Shown here piece after piece: positions 8,206 through 17,719 of a DNA stretch of 64,000 nucleotides. The DNA comes from Leptospira brenneri. Lineage in GTDB: Bacteria; Spirochaetota; Leptospiria; Leptospirales; Leptospiraceae. The position numbers and the translations under genes were made by a program. Location of the stretch: positions 496,001 to 560,000 of the forward strand of contig NZ_NPDQ01000001.1 of the NCBI RefSeq assembly GCF_002812125.1, in the 5' to 3' direction. The notes under the pieces are model-generated. The model searched no databases, was not told the origin of the DNA, and saw only the letters and a list, made by a program, of their open reading frames with translations. Position 1 is the first letter of the stretch. The number at the start of each line of letters is the position of its first letter.

Positions 8206-8385
8206 TCTTTTTTTCCCCTCACTTTTTTATTCGACAAAAACGAACATAGGAATTGTTTTTTCTTTTGGGAAATCTTACTAGATTTATGGGAAATTAAGGT
8301 TTCTTTTTTTAGGCTCCCCGTTAGAATTCAAAGTCTATCTCTGCCAAAGGGATTTTTTCCTATTTTTTGGCAGAACAGGAGATGT

Positions 8386-9192
8386 ATGAAACAACTGATT
8401 TCCGTTCTTGTTTTCGCATTTGCTATGCAATGTGCGAGTGTGCCAACCGCAAAACTTCCAGTAAAATCAACCGTTACGGGAACTGCAGTAGAATATAAAT
8501 TGGATGGGAAAACCTATGAAGGTTTCCTTGCTACCGATACTTCGGTTACTGGAAAACGACCAGGCATTCTTGTGATCCATGAATGGTGGGGTCTTAATGA
8601 TTATCCGAAACAAAGAGCCAAACAATTGGCGGACTTAGGATATGTTGCTTTCGTGATGGATGTTTATGGAAAAGGAATTATTGCGAAAGATCATGTCGAA
8701 GCAGGAAAACTTTCGGGAGCCAACGGGGATCCAAAGATCATTCTTAAAAAAATATACAAAGCACTCGAAATTTTAAAATCCAATCCAAATGTTGATGGAA
8801 ATAAAATTGGTGCCATTGGATATTGTTTTGGCGGTGGTGGTGTCATTGAACTGGCATTAGATGGTGCTGATTTAAAAGGTGGAGTTGTTTCTTTTCACGG
8901 TATGTTAGGTAGCAAAAATCTAACTGCTGGCGCAAAAAAGATTAAATCTAAAGTTTTAGTACATCATGGTGCGGATGATCCTTTTATTCCTAAAACAGCG
9001 GTAGATACATTTATCAAAACAGTAACAGAAGCAAAAGCTCCCGTTACTTTTATCTCTCATCCAGGTGCCGTTCATGGATTCACAAGACCTGGTTCCGAAG
9101 ATCACGGACTTCCAGGCCTTGCGTACAATGAAAAAGCTGACTATGCATCTTTCGAGAGTATGAAAGATTTTTTTGCAGCAAACTTTAAATAA
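8386..9192 (+). CDS. Dienelactone hydrolase family lipoprotein
   Basis: The 268-residue product begins with a short hydrophobic leader ending AFAMQC, a loose spirochaetal lipobox, so it is probably a lipoprotein. The rest is a dienelactone hydrolase-type alpha/beta hydrolase: IHEWWGLN, the nucleophile elbow GYCFGG (catalytic Cys), the Asp in GADDPF and the His in GAVHGF. The substrate is unknown. The frame stays open upstream to 8191, but the ATG at 8386 is right because AGGAGA lies just before it and the signal peptide starts there. The 3' end overlaps the convergent czcA gene by 52 bases. Confidence 0.85.
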   Translation: MKQLISVLVFAFAMQCASVPTAKLPVKSTVTGTAVEYKLDGKTYEGFLATDTSVTGKRPGILVIHEWWGLNDYPKQRAKQLADLGYVAFVMDVYGKGIIAKDHVEAGKLSGANGDPKIILKKIYKALEILKSNPNVDGNKIGAIGYCFGGGGVIELALDGADLKGGVVSFHGMLGSKNLTAGAKKIKSKVLVHHGADDPFIPKTAVDTFIKTVTEAKAPVTFISHPGAVHGFTRPGSEDHGLPGLAYNEKADYASFESMKDFFAANFK

Positions 9193-12100
9193 ACGAGAGG
9201 AAGAACAAAGAGTGTAAGAGCACTTGCTGAAACTAATCCTCCAATCACTACGGTTGCGAGAGGTCTTTGGACTTCCGCACCGGGTGATGTGCTGATTGCC
9301 ATTGGAATGAATCCAATCGATGCGAGAAGAGCTGTTGTGAGTACAGGACGAAGTCTTGAAATCGCTGCCTCTCTTACTGCATCTTCTTTTCTTTTTCCTG
9401 ATTGTTCCAAACTGCGGATGAAACTGATGAGTACAAGTCCATTGAGTACGGCAATTCCAAAGAGCGCTATAAACCCCACACCGGCAGAAATACTAAATGG
9501 TAAATTGCGTATATAAAGTGCTAAGATCCCACCAGTAATCGCAAATGGAACATTTAAAAAAATAATAGCCGCTGCCAAAATTTCGTTAAATGCAAAGTAT
9601 AAGATTAGAAAAATAATGAGTAATGTGACTGGCACAACAACATAAAGTGTTTTTGTAGCTGATTCGAATTTTTCAAATTCACCACCTGTGGAATAATGAT
9701 ATCCGGCAGGAAAACTAATTTCTTTTTCTAGAACTGATTTAACTAAGTTTACTGTACTCACCATATCTTTCCCGCGAATGTTAAATTGAACCAGTGCGTA
9801 ACGATTTTGGTTTTGGTGATAAATTTGGACAGGCCCGTCTTCAATATGAATTTCAGAAAGTTCATGTAATGGAGCAAAACTGTTTTTTCCTACTTTCACT
9901 GGTATGTTTTTGATTTGTTCGGGGTTTGGTCCAACCTCTGTTTTTACAACTATTTCAAAACGTTTCATTCCTTCGTAAACAATCCCTGCAGGTACTCCTG
10001 AAGAAATTGATCCAGTCACTCGGTTTAAATCCAAAATAGATTGGTCGTATCTTGCCAACTTTTCTCTGTTAGGTTTTATTTTGAGATATTCAAGTCCATA
10101 TAATTGTTCAATTCGAAGATCTACAACACCCGGAATGTTTTTAATTTTTGTAGATATTTCTTCCGCCAAAGATTTTAGTTTTGGTAAATCGTCTCCAAAT
10201 ATTTTGATTCCAACATCGGCCCGGATACCAGCCATAATTTCATTATTTCGCATTTCAATTGGTTGTGAAAGACCATACGCAACTTGTGGAGCCACTCTTT
10301 CAATGATCTCTTGTAATTTGGATTCAATTTCTGCTTTTGTTAGATTCCATTCGGATCTTGGTTTCATGTCCAGATACATATCAGTTTTTTCTACACCCAT
10401 AGGTTCAATGGCTAAATCGGGAGATCCAGTTCTCGAAACTACTTCTGTAATCTCTGGTATTTCTTTTAGAATAGTTTTTTCAATTTTCATTGAAGACTGC
10501 AATGATTCGGTTAGAGTTGTTGAAGGATATCGACTAATTTCGATTAGTAGATTTCCTTCGTCCAACTTTGGTAAAAATTCACCACCTAATCTAAAGAATA
10601 ACAGAATCGAAAGTGCAAAGATTCCCAATGTAGTATAAGCAACTTTTTTTGGTTTTTTGATGCAATAATCTAACTTCGGAGTATACCAATGATGAATTTT
10701 TTGAAAAAATTTAGTTTCTCCTTCTGCGATATGACCGCCCTTTAAAAAATAAGAAGCTAAAACTGGAATGAATGTTAAAGTCAAAAAGAATGCGCCGAGT
10801 AAAGCAAACAAAACAGTTGTAGCCATGGGGATAAACATTTTTCCTTCTGTGCCACTTAAGGTAAGAATGGGAATATAAACGATCCCTATAATGATTTCAC
10901 CATAAATTGTAGCTTTTCTAACTTCGATTGTTGCACTTAGGATTGTTTCTTTTTGTTCTGCATCAGTAAGATCTCTTTTTAATTCCTTTCGTTTTAATCC
11001 TAAACGTCTGTGTGAGTTTTCAATGAGGATAACCGCTCCATCTACGATAAGACCAAAGTCAATCGCACCCATCGACATTAGATTTGCAGGTAGGTCTCGT
11101 AAAAACATAAGTGAAATGGCAAATAACATTGCCAGTGGAATGATTGATGCAATGACTAAACCGGATCTAAAATCACCAATCATAAGAAATAAGATGATAA
11201 TGACTAGAATCGCACCTTCAGAAAGATTCCAAACGATGGTACTCAATGTACTTTTAACCATAATGGAACGATCGTAATAGGGTTTAATTTTCATCCCTTG
11301 GGGAAGAGTTTTTTCGATTTGAGTGATTTTTTCTTTTACAGCAGTTGTTACTTCTAAAGAATTTTCTCCAAGCAACATAAGAGTGACGGCCCCAGCTACT
11401 TCAGTTTTGCCGCTAGCAGTTGCTGCTCCTTTTCGAAGTCTTGGTCCTTCAATTACTTTTCCAATGCTGCTTAAATAAATGGGAAATCCATCTCCCATTT
11501 TTCCCACTTGGATTTTTTCAAAATCGGAGGTTGATTTTAAAAGGCCATCGCTACCAACTATCAATTGTTCACCGGATTTTTCAATGTATCCAGATCCCGT
11601 TGAGAGATTATTTGATTCAACTGCAGTTACAATTTGATTTAATGAGACACCCAGTGAAGCTGCTTTAAATGGGTCAACAATGACTTGGTATTGTTTTGTT
11701 TTTCCTCCAAAACTATTCACTTCCACGATCCCAGGAACTGTTTTGAGTGTTGGATTGATGTACCAATTCAAATAGGTCGTGAGTTCCATTTGAGTGTGAA
11801 ACTCGCTTTCCAAAGTAAATTGAAACACTTCGCCGAGCCCCGTTGTGATTGGACCAATGGTTGGTTTTCCAAAAATACTTGGAATGTTTTCGGATGCTTC
11901 GTTTAACCTTTCGCTGACTAGTTGCCTACTTTTCCATAGATCAGTGTCATCGGCAAAAACTGCAGTCACAAGGGAAAATCCATATCGTGAAACTGACCTT
12001 ACTTCGATTAAGTTAGGAATTCCTGTGATGGCCCTTTCTACAGGTAAGGTGATGTATTGTTCTATTTCGAGGGTGGATAATGCTTGCGAAGTTGTTATTA

Positions 12101-12251
12101 CTTGTACTTGGACATTTGTAATATCAGGGACTGCATCAACCTTCAAATGGTTTAATGAATAAATACCACCAAACACGAGTAAAAGAGTCAATATGATTAC
12201 TAATAATCGATTCTGGAGTGAGAACTGAACGATTTTTGTTAAAAATTCCAT
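9141..12251 (-). CDS. czcA: CzcA-type RND heavy-metal efflux pump
   Basis: The 1036-residue inner-membrane protein has the RND plan: two halves, each with one and then five clustered membrane segments, and large periplasmic loops after the first (residues about 35-340) and seventh segments. The fourth segment (about residue 400) carries DFGLIVDGAVILIEN. Its two Asp and one Glu mark the divalent-cation (Zn/Co/Cd/Ni) branch rather than the Cu/Ag CusA branch. It would export metal ions from periplasm or cytoplasm using proton-motive force. An earlier TTG at 12266 is possible, but ATG 12251 follows GGTGGTGAG directly. It is the last gene of the czcCBA set. Confidence 0.92.
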   Translation of the reverse strand: MEFLTKIVQFSLQNRLLVIILTLLLVFGGIYSLNHLKVDAVPDITNVQVQVITTSQALSTLEIEQYITLPVERAITGIPNLIEVRSVSRYGFSLVTAVFADDTDLWKSRQLVSERLNEASENIPSIFGKPTIGPITTGLGEVFQFTLESEFHTQMELTTYLNWYINPTLKTVPGIVEVNSFGGKTKQYQVIVDPFKAASLGVSLNQIVTAVESNNLSTGSGYIEKSGEQLIVGSDGLLKSTSDFEKIQVGKMGDGFPIYLSSIGKVIEGPRLRKGAATASGKTEVAGAVTLMLLGENSLEVTTAVKEKITQIEKTLPQGMKIKPYYDRSIMVKSTLSTIVWNLSEGAILVIIILFLMIGDFRSGLVIASIIPLAMLFAISLMFLRDLPANLMSMGAIDFGLIVDGAVILIENSHRRLGLKRKELKRDLTDAEQKETILSATIEVRKATIYGEIIIGIVYIPILTLSGTEGKMFIPMATTVLFALLGAFFLTLTFIPVLASYFLKGGHIAEGETKFFQKIHHWYTPKLDYCIKKPKKVAYTTLGIFALSILLFFRLGGEFLPKLDEGNLLIEISRYPSTTLTESLQSSMKIEKTILKEIPEITEVVSRTGSPDLAIEPMGVEKTDMYLDMKPRSEWNLTKAEIESKLQEIIERVAPQVAYGLSQPIEMRNNEIMAGIRADVGIKIFGDDLPKLKSLAEEISTKIKNIPGVVDLRIEQLYGLEYLKIKPNREKLARYDQSILDLNRVTGSISSGVPAGIVYEGMKRFEIVVKTEVGPNPEQIKNIPVKVGKNSFAPLHELSEIHIEDGPVQIYHQNQNRYALVQFNIRGKDMVSTVNLVKSVLEKEISFPAGYHYSTGGEFEKFESATKTLYVVVPVTLLIIFLILYFAFNEILAAAIIFLNVPFAITGGILALYIRNLPFSISAGVGFIALFGIAVLNGLVLISFIRSLEQSGKRKEDAVREAAISRLRPVLTTALLASIGFIPMAISTSPGAEVQRPLATVVIGGLVSASALTLFVLPLVYLKFAAKKSFILSKDA

Positions 12252-12252
12252 T

Positions 12253-13392
12253 TCACTCACCACCAAATGTTGATTTGAATAAAATGGCTTTTAGTTCGAA
12301 GGCAGCTTTTGTTACAACAAGATCTCCTGGTTGTGTACCTGAAAGAACTTCTACTTTGCCGTCGTTAGTACTTCCTGTTTTGATTTCTATCCAATGAAAT
12401 TCGTTTGGTTTGGATTCTAAAAATATAAATTTTCGATCTTGGTAAGATTGAATCGACTCTTCTGGAATTTGAATTCCATTTCTTTTGTTTACCATTAGAA
12501 TCGCTTTTCCAAAGAGTCCAATTTTTGCTTTACGATTTTTATTTTTAAAAACAACCCTTGCATGGACTGTTCTAGATTCAGGGTCTACCTTTTCACCAAT
12601 ATGTTCCAGTGTTCCGTCAAATTCCAAGTCAGGATAGGCATTCAAAATAATTTTGCCAGAATCACCTTCCGAAAGATATTTTAAATCGTTTTCAAAAATT
12701 TTGGCTTGGAACCAGAGTTCAGATAGTTCGGCAATAGTTGTAAGGATTTGATTACCCAAAACCATAGAACCTGGAACTGCATTTCTGGAAAGAGCAAGAC
12801 CTGATCTAGGAGCAATCACGGTGTATACACCAGATGCGGAATTATCTATACCAAGTCCATTTGCTCGTAAATTTTCTTCAGCGGCATTTTTTTCAGATTC
12901 AACTACTTTAAAATTTGCTTCAGCATCAATAAACTCTTGTTTTGCTGCTAGATTCATTTTTACTAAAGATTGAATTCTAACTAAGTTTTGTTCTGCTGCG
13001 GTAAATTTTGATTTTGCAACAAGATAGGATGACCTAAGTTTTGCAAGTTCAGGAGAATCAATTGTTGCCAATTTCTGCCCTTTTTTTATATAATCGCCTT
13101 CAACAAAAAAAACAGAAGTGATGCGACCTGAAATTCTGGTAGGAACATCGATGATTGCATCGGGAACTGCTTCCGTTTCTCCAATCAATTCTATTTTAGT
13201 TTGAATCGATTCAGTTTGGATCACTTCTGTTTCTAAGTTTAAATTTTTTCGATTTTCTAAAGACAGTTTAACAATCTCTTTCGATTCTGGTGATGATTCA
13301 ACATTGTCTTTCGATTGATTCAATTTCCAAAAGTATATGGCAATGGAAATGAATAAGATGGATGTAAGTAGGATAAGGTTTTGTTTTTTCAT
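12253..13392 (-). CDS. czcB: Periplasmic adaptor subunit of the CzcCBA pump (HlyD/CusB family)
   Basis: This 379-residue membrane-fusion protein has one N-terminal membrane anchor (residues 5-22), a barrel-sandwich hybrid split by a coiled-coil hairpin (about residues 100-180, with LATIDSPELAKLRSSY), a beta-barrel (about 210-290) and a C-terminal membrane-proximal domain. It would link the CzcA pump to the outer-membrane channel. It overlaps czcC upstream by four bases (ATGA type) and ends one base before the czcA start, so the three are co-translated. There is no histidine-rich metal-binding tail of the kind some CzcB proteins carry. Confidence 0.9.
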   Translation of the reverse strand: MKKQNLILLTSILFISIAIYFWKLNQSKDNVESSPESKEIVKLSLENRKNLNLETEVIQTESIQTKIELIGETEAVPDAIIDVPTRISGRITSVFFVEGDYIKKGQKLATIDSPELAKLRSSYLVAKSKFTAAEQNLVRIQSLVKMNLAAKQEFIDAEANFKVVESEKNAAEENLRANGLGIDNSASGVYTVIAPRSGLALSRNAVPGSMVLGNQILTTIAELSELWFQAKIFENDLKYLSEGDSGKIILNAYPDLEFDGTLEHIGEKVDPESRTVHARVVFKNKNRKAKIGLFGKAILMVNKRNGIQIPEESIQSYQDRKFIFLESKPNEFHWIEIKTGSTNDGKVEVLSGTQPGDLVVTKAAFELKAILFKSTFGGE

Positions 13393-14720
13393 GGTTTGGT
13401 TTCCAATGTGTCGCTAGGTAAGCCGAGAACACGAACCAGCTCAATTTGAGATAATTCAAACTCTGTTTTTGTGTTCAGGTAATTTAATTTTGTTTGTAAA
13501 AGAATTCTCTGTTGGTTGATTGCATCTATGATTTTAATTTTTCCAAAACGAATTGCTTCTTGCAGATTTTTTAAATCTAATTCAGCTCGTTCCATTCTAA
13601 CCTTATCATAGAGTTTTATTTCTTCCGAAAGTGTTAGGTAGTTGGTCACGGCAAACAATACTTCTTGTTTGATGTTTCTTGAAACGGATTCTTTTAGTTC
13701 TTTTGAGTTATCAATTTTTGCAGAAGCAATTATTGTTTCCCCTTCGTAATCTCTCCAAATGGTCATGGGGAAACTTACCATCCCTCCAACAACTTTCTCG
13801 TTAAATCCATCATTCTGTGCAAAAGCACCTAAGGTCACGTTGGGAATTTTCTGTCGTCTTACTTCATTTTGACGGAGAAGGGCTAATTCTATTTCCTTTT
13901 CCGATAACATTAGCTCTGGACGTAATCGCATCGCCATTTGAATTAATTCCGTTTTTTCTTTAGGAAGATCCTTTGGTAAAATCCAGTTTTGTATTTGAAT
14001 CGTTTCTTTATCTAGTGTAAAGCCGAGTAACACTTCTAATTCTGATTTTGAATTTTCCAAAAGTCGATGGATTTGATTCCAGATTCTAAAGATTCGTATT
14101 TCTTCAGATTCTGATAAGGATTCATCGATTCCTGGTGAGAGCCCTTCGTTTACCCTTGCTTTTGAAATGATTTTGAGTTCTTTGACAAGATTTAAACTGC
14201 TAAGATTATTTTCTTCTTCTAGTTGGAGGTATCGAAGTCGTGTAATTTTTTTTACAGCTTCGAATTCCAATGACCGCCTAACGGATTCTAATCGAAATAC
14301 TTGTGCCTTAAATTCTTCGTCAGCAATTTGAACTGCAATTTCTCTTTTACCATTAGTAAAAATCTCTTGATTGACCATCACTTGGAAGTTATGTGCAGAA
14401 TTAGGCTCTGCTTGGAAAACCGAACCTGAAGATTCTCCTTTTCTGGTGGCAAGATAACTATTAAAAACTGGATTGGCAGGGAAATAGTAAGAGGCTATTT
14501 TTTTCCTTCCCGAAATTTCTTTTAGTTTGATTTCCTCGATTCGGTAATCGGGGTGTTTGTTTACAATACATCGACTGAGTTCGAGTATAGAATGATCTTT
14601 CTGACAAACATTTGCAGAAAGATTACTGGACTCTCCATGAATTGGTAAAACATGGATATAGATAGAAACCAAACAAAATAGAAGTACATTCCACTGTTTG
14701 GGAAAAAAAGTAAAATTCAT
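13389..14720 (-). CDS. czcC: Outer-membrane channel subunit of the CzcCBA pump (TolC-like)
   Basis: The 443-residue product has a signal peptide (hydrophobic core LLFCLVSIYIHVL, ending near HGES) and two long helical repeats typical of the OEP/TolC family, with LRLRPELMLSEKEIELA-like features near residue 280. It would form the outer-membrane exit duct for metal pumped by CzcA. The ATG at 14720 is preceded by a clear GGAGG and is preferred over the in-frame ATG at 14744. It overlaps czcB by four bases and starts 39 bases after the small Cys/His protein gene, probably in the same transcription unit. Confidence 0.88.
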   Translation of the reverse strand: MNFTFFPKQWNVLLFCLVSIYIHVLPIHGESSNLSANVCQKDHSILELSRCIVNKHPDYRIEEIKLKEISGRKKIASYYFPANPVFNSYLATRKGESSGSVFQAEPNSAHNFQVMVNQEIFTNGKREIAVQIADEEFKAQVFRLESVRRSLEFEAVKKITRLRYLQLEEENNLSSLNLVKELKIISKARVNEGLSPGIDESLSESEEIRIFRIWNQIHRLLENSKSELEVLLGFTLDKETIQIQNWILPKDLPKEKTELIQMAMRLRPELMLSEKEIELALLRQNEVRRQKIPNVTLGAFAQNDGFNEKVVGGMVSFPMTIWRDYEGETIIASAKIDNSKELKESVSRNIKQEVLFAVTNYLTLSEEIKLYDKVRMERAELDLKNLQEAIRFGKIKIIDAINQQRILLQTKLNYLNTKTEFELSQIELVRVLGLPSDTLETKP

Positions 14721-14759
14721 AAAACCTCCAAAGTGGTTTCGCAAATAATTGCGAATCAG

Positions 14760-15155
14760 CTAAGTAAGGTTATGTTTAGGTGGTCGAAAAAAGACGTTTA
14801 TCGTAACTAGTTTTGGAATCAAAAGTTCAGGTTGATAAATATAAACTTTGTGAAGTTGGATGAGTATATGGGAGAGGTATAAATCCCAAGAACAAGATAC
14901 AATTAAATTACAAGGACAAGAAAAACAAACATGGTCTGTATGTTCGCCATCTTCGTCTAACTCATGCCCTGGATTGATGTCTGATGCGTGGTCTAAAAAT
15001 GCATAGGGACAACCACTTTCAGGGGAGCCAATAAGTCCACAATTGACTTCATTGTCCACAATGCGTTGGTACATAAAATTGGTAGAAAATAGAAATAGAA
15101 AGCTAAATAGAAAAAATTTCCTCCATATATTGGTTTTTTTCTGGTTTAACTTCAT
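14760..15155 (-). CDS. Small membrane-anchored Cys/His-rich protein of the metal-efflux operon
   Basis: This 131-residue protein is not a family I can name with certainty. It has an N-terminal hydrophobic segment (about residues 14-30), then a periplasmic part rich in acidic residues, His and Cys (a HELDEDGEHTDH stretch, then CFSCPC), and a C-terminal RPPKHN tail. A short membrane-anchored Cys/His protein ending in an (R)PP motif, placed before czcCBA, resembles DUF2946-type proteins of metal resistance loci. A metal-binding sensor or chaperone role is inference. The start ATG at 15155 lies 4 bases after the stop of the DUF1574 gene; the longer frame upstream lies inside that gene. Confidence 0.65.
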   Translation of the reverse strand: MKLNQKKTNIWRKFFLFSFLFLFSTNFMYQRIVDNEVNCGLIGSPESGCPYAFLDHASDINPGHELDEDGEHTDHVCFSCPCNLIVSCSWDLYLSHILIQLHKVYIYQPELLIPKLVTINVFFRPPKHNLT

Positions 15156-15159
15156 AAGA

Positions 15160-16248
15160 TTATTTAAAGTTTGGAATTTCCTTTGCCGTTTGCAATAACT
15201 TATCTGCAATTTCTGGAACACAAATTGGGGAAACATGGCTACAATCAACGTAGGTCTGGCAGTTTGTATTTCCTTCATTTAGACTGATGTACCGGATATT
15301 TTTGGAATTTGGATCAATAAACTTTTGAATATTTTTTTGATAAAGTTCTCCACCTGTGATTTTTCGTCTTATGTCTTGGAAGTAAGGGTGGATTTGAGGT
15401 TCCCAAATGACCATAGGAATATTATGTTTTTCTGCGTGGTCGATGATTTTGCGAAAGAAATTAACTTCTGGATTTGAAAGCTGATAATGATTTAAAAAGA
15501 GTTCTCTTCGTGATTCCGCATAACCCACAATTCTTGCTTGGTATTCATTTTCTGGAAAATTATCGGAATGAAACCCAATACGATCTGGTGTAAAAGGTCG
15601 TTTTGCATTCATCACGGAAGATAATCCAATGAAATAATTGTCGTTTGCAACACGTTTACCCGAGATAAGATTTTTGACTGCAAGGATTGGATTAAAGTGA
15701 TAGTTATAACCTAAAAAAAGAAGGCGAGCGATAATATCTCTTTTAAATTGTGGGTTCATTGCATCATATATGTCCAAGAGTTCATCTTCGTGTAACATAA
15801 GTTCGGCCCACTTTGTTTTATATGTGTACACATTGTTTTCGTTAAACATTTCTTCCGAAAATTCTAAAAATACAACGTCTGGTTTGAATCCTGAGTCCGT
15901 CATAGATTTTATAATCAAGTAATACAAAAGAAATTCTGATGCTTTCACTGCTGTTCTTGTTTCAAAATAAATTGGTTCTTTTAAAATTGATTTTGTTACT
16001 GGTATTTCTGCCCATTCATGAAAAAGTTCCGAACGAGACGTTCCTGTAACAACCGCAACTCGGTTGCCTTTTTTTTGAGTTGTTTTGTTTTCCTCCCAAA
16101 TTTCAGGCATACCCAAAATCAAGTTCTGTCCGGCTTTGTAACTTCGCCGACCACTTTCTCTTACATCAGGAATACAAATTAACTTATCCACTAATATAAC
16201 GAGGAGTAAAAGTAAGAAGGGAATCAAAATAATGCGAATATTTTTCAT
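15160..16248 (-). CDS. DUF1574 (SGNH-like) partner of an MBOAT acyltransferase
   Basis: The 362-residue protein has one N-terminal membrane segment (about residues 5-22) and a large periplasmic domain. The GTSRSELF block near residue 70 and the VDCSHV block near the C terminus (Asp-x2-His) look like the serine and Asp-His blocks of an SGNH hydrolase fold, as in AlgJ/AlgX-type acetyl carriers. DUF1574 proteins are a Leptospira-enriched family and often follow an MBOAT gene. It lies 9 bases downstream of the MBOAT gene, so it probably helps transfer an acyl group to a surface polysaccharide or lipid. The acceptor is not known. Confidence 0.8.
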   Translation of the reverse strand: MKNIRIILIPFLLLLLVILVDKLICIPDVRESGRRSYKAGQNLILGMPEIWEENKTTQKKGNRVAVVTGTSRSELFHEWAEIPVTKSILKEPIYFETRTAVKASEFLLYYLIIKSMTDSGFKPDVVFLEFSEEMFNENNVYTYKTKWAELMLHEDELLDIYDAMNPQFKRDIIARLLFLGYNYHFNPILAVKNLISGKRVANDNYFIGLSSVMNAKRPFTPDRIGFHSDNFPENEYQARIVGYAESRRELFLNHYQLSNPEVNFFRKIIDHAEKHNIPMVIWEPQIHPYFQDIRRKITGGELYQKNIQKFIDPNSKNIRYISLNEGNTNCQTYVDCSHVSPICVPEIADKLLQTAKEIPNFK

Positions 16249-16257
16249 AAGTTCTCT

Positions 16258-17628
16258 TTAAAATTGGAAGTAAATAAAAGTTTCTACAGGTGATTCGATT
16301 TTGATGACTGCAAAATAAACTAAAAAAACAAGGATAGGAATGATCCAATTCACATAAGGCATCAGTTTGTTTGAAAAATAATTTTTGAATTCTAAAGCTT
16401 GCAATAAATAACTGACAACTAACAATCCCCAAAAATCAGGACGATAAATAAATTTACCTGTTGTATTCAGTGCGGAAGTCCAAAATATATAAATTTTATT
16501 CAAAGAATCAATTCGGAAAAAAGTAGCAAGGATAGAAAAAATTACAAAAACCCAGATAACGGCCAAAATCTTTTTTCCAAAACCCATTGACTTTCTGTCT
16601 GGTTTTCCGAAAGCAATTCGTTCTACTGATAAAAATATTCCATGAAAAAATCCCCATAAAAAAAATGTATAAGTATTCCCATGCCATAAACCAGATAAAG
16701 ACATAACAATGATCGTGTTGATATTATACCTTATTTCTGAAACCCTATTTCCACCTAACGGAATGTACAGATAATCGCGAATCCATGTGGATAGGGTGTA
16801 ATGCCATCTAGACCACAATTCGCTGAAACTTATTGATAAAAATGGAGATCTGAAGTTTTCAGGAATTTCATAACCTAACAGAAATGCAGAACCTCTTGCT
16901 AGGTCTGTATATCCAGAAAAATCTCCATACACTTGGAAAGAAAAAGCAATCGTTGTTAGTAAAATAGAAATCCCATCATACTCGCTTGGATTCATATAAA
17001 CTGGGTTGATGATTTTTGCAAGTTGATCGGCAATTAGAACTTTTTTTACAAGTCCTGAGATGATATGAAGGATGCCTCTTTGTACAAAATCCAAATTAAG
17101 TTTTGCATTATCAATTTGCCCATAAAAATCATCATGGCGCATGATTGGGCCCGCAATGAGTTGTGGAAAAAATAAAATGAATAAAAGGAAATTCATAAAC
17201 GGAGATTCGGTGAATTTCCCGCGCCATGCATCTACAATGTATGCAATCATCTGAAATGTATAAAAACTAATCGCAAGTGGTAAAACAAATTCGGATAGAG
17301 ATTGTAAGATAGGTATTGTTAATTCACCTTCCTTAGTTAAGTATTGAAGGTAGGTCAAAATATACTTAAAAAAACAGAGGTTAAGGAGGTTGAGACCAAC
17401 ACCAAGGTATAAGTATATTTTTTTTCTAGTTTTTAAAATTCCTAAAACACAAAAATGGGAGAGAACAATAAAGAAAACAAAATGAATTAAGAACGATCCA
17501 CTCCAATATCCGTAGAATAAAAGTGAAAAAATGATTAGAACGTATTTGCGAAACCGAGAAGGTAGAATCCAATAAATAGAATAACAAGCGATAAAAAAGT
17601 AAAGATAGTCAATGGAATTGAACAGCAT
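16258..17628 (-). CDS. MBOAT O-acyltransferase (AlgI-like)
   Basis: This 456-residue multi-pass membrane protein matches the AlgI/DltB branch of MBOAT enzymes: SELWSRWHYTLSTWIRDYLY, the IPLGGN turn and LWHGNTYTFFLWG with the conserved His. AlgI-type enzymes move acyl groups across the inner membrane for O-acetylation of exopolysaccharide or peptidoglycan-like polymers. The start ATG at 17628 gives the standard N terminus (FNSIDYLYFF) and follows AGGGA; a longer frame to 17721 would overlap the divergent CoA-ligase gene. The partner DUF1574 gene follows after 9 bases. Confidence 0.87.
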   Translation of the reverse strand: MLFNSIDYLYFFIACYSIYWILPSRFRKYVLIIFSLLFYGYWSGSFLIHFVFFIVLSHFCVLGILKTRKKIYLYLGVGLNLLNLCFFKYILTYLQYLTKEGELTIPILQSLSEFVLPLAISFYTFQMIAYIVDAWRGKFTESPFMNFLLFILFFPQLIAGPIMRHDDFYGQIDNAKLNLDFVQRGILHIISGLVKKVLIADQLAKIINPVYMNPSEYDGISILLTTIAFSFQVYGDFSGYTDLARGSAFLLGYEIPENFRSPFLSISFSELWSRWHYTLSTWIRDYLYIPLGGNRVSEIRYNINTIIVMSLSGLWHGNTYTFFLWGFFHGIFLSVERIAFGKPDRKSMGFGKKILAVIWVFVIFSILATFFRIDSLNKIYIFWTSALNTTGKFIYRPDFWGLLVVSYLLQALEFKNYFSNKLMPYVNWIIPILVFLVYFAVIKIESPVETFIYFQF

Positions 17629-17719
17629 TTTCCCTAGAATTTCTTCGATATTTTTTTCTACCAGCCATTTTACATAATCATACTTGCCTCTAAAATCAAA
17701 TCCTGGAAGATCAGTCCTC

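Noticed and set aside
8191..8385. Upstream extension of the hydrolase frame
   Set aside because: The signal peptide and AGGAGA fix the start at 8386; the extra residues are low-complexity.
10081..10638. A 185-residue plus-strand reading frame inside czcA
   Set aside because: It lies wholly antisense to the well-supported RND pump; composition is a shadow of the real frame.
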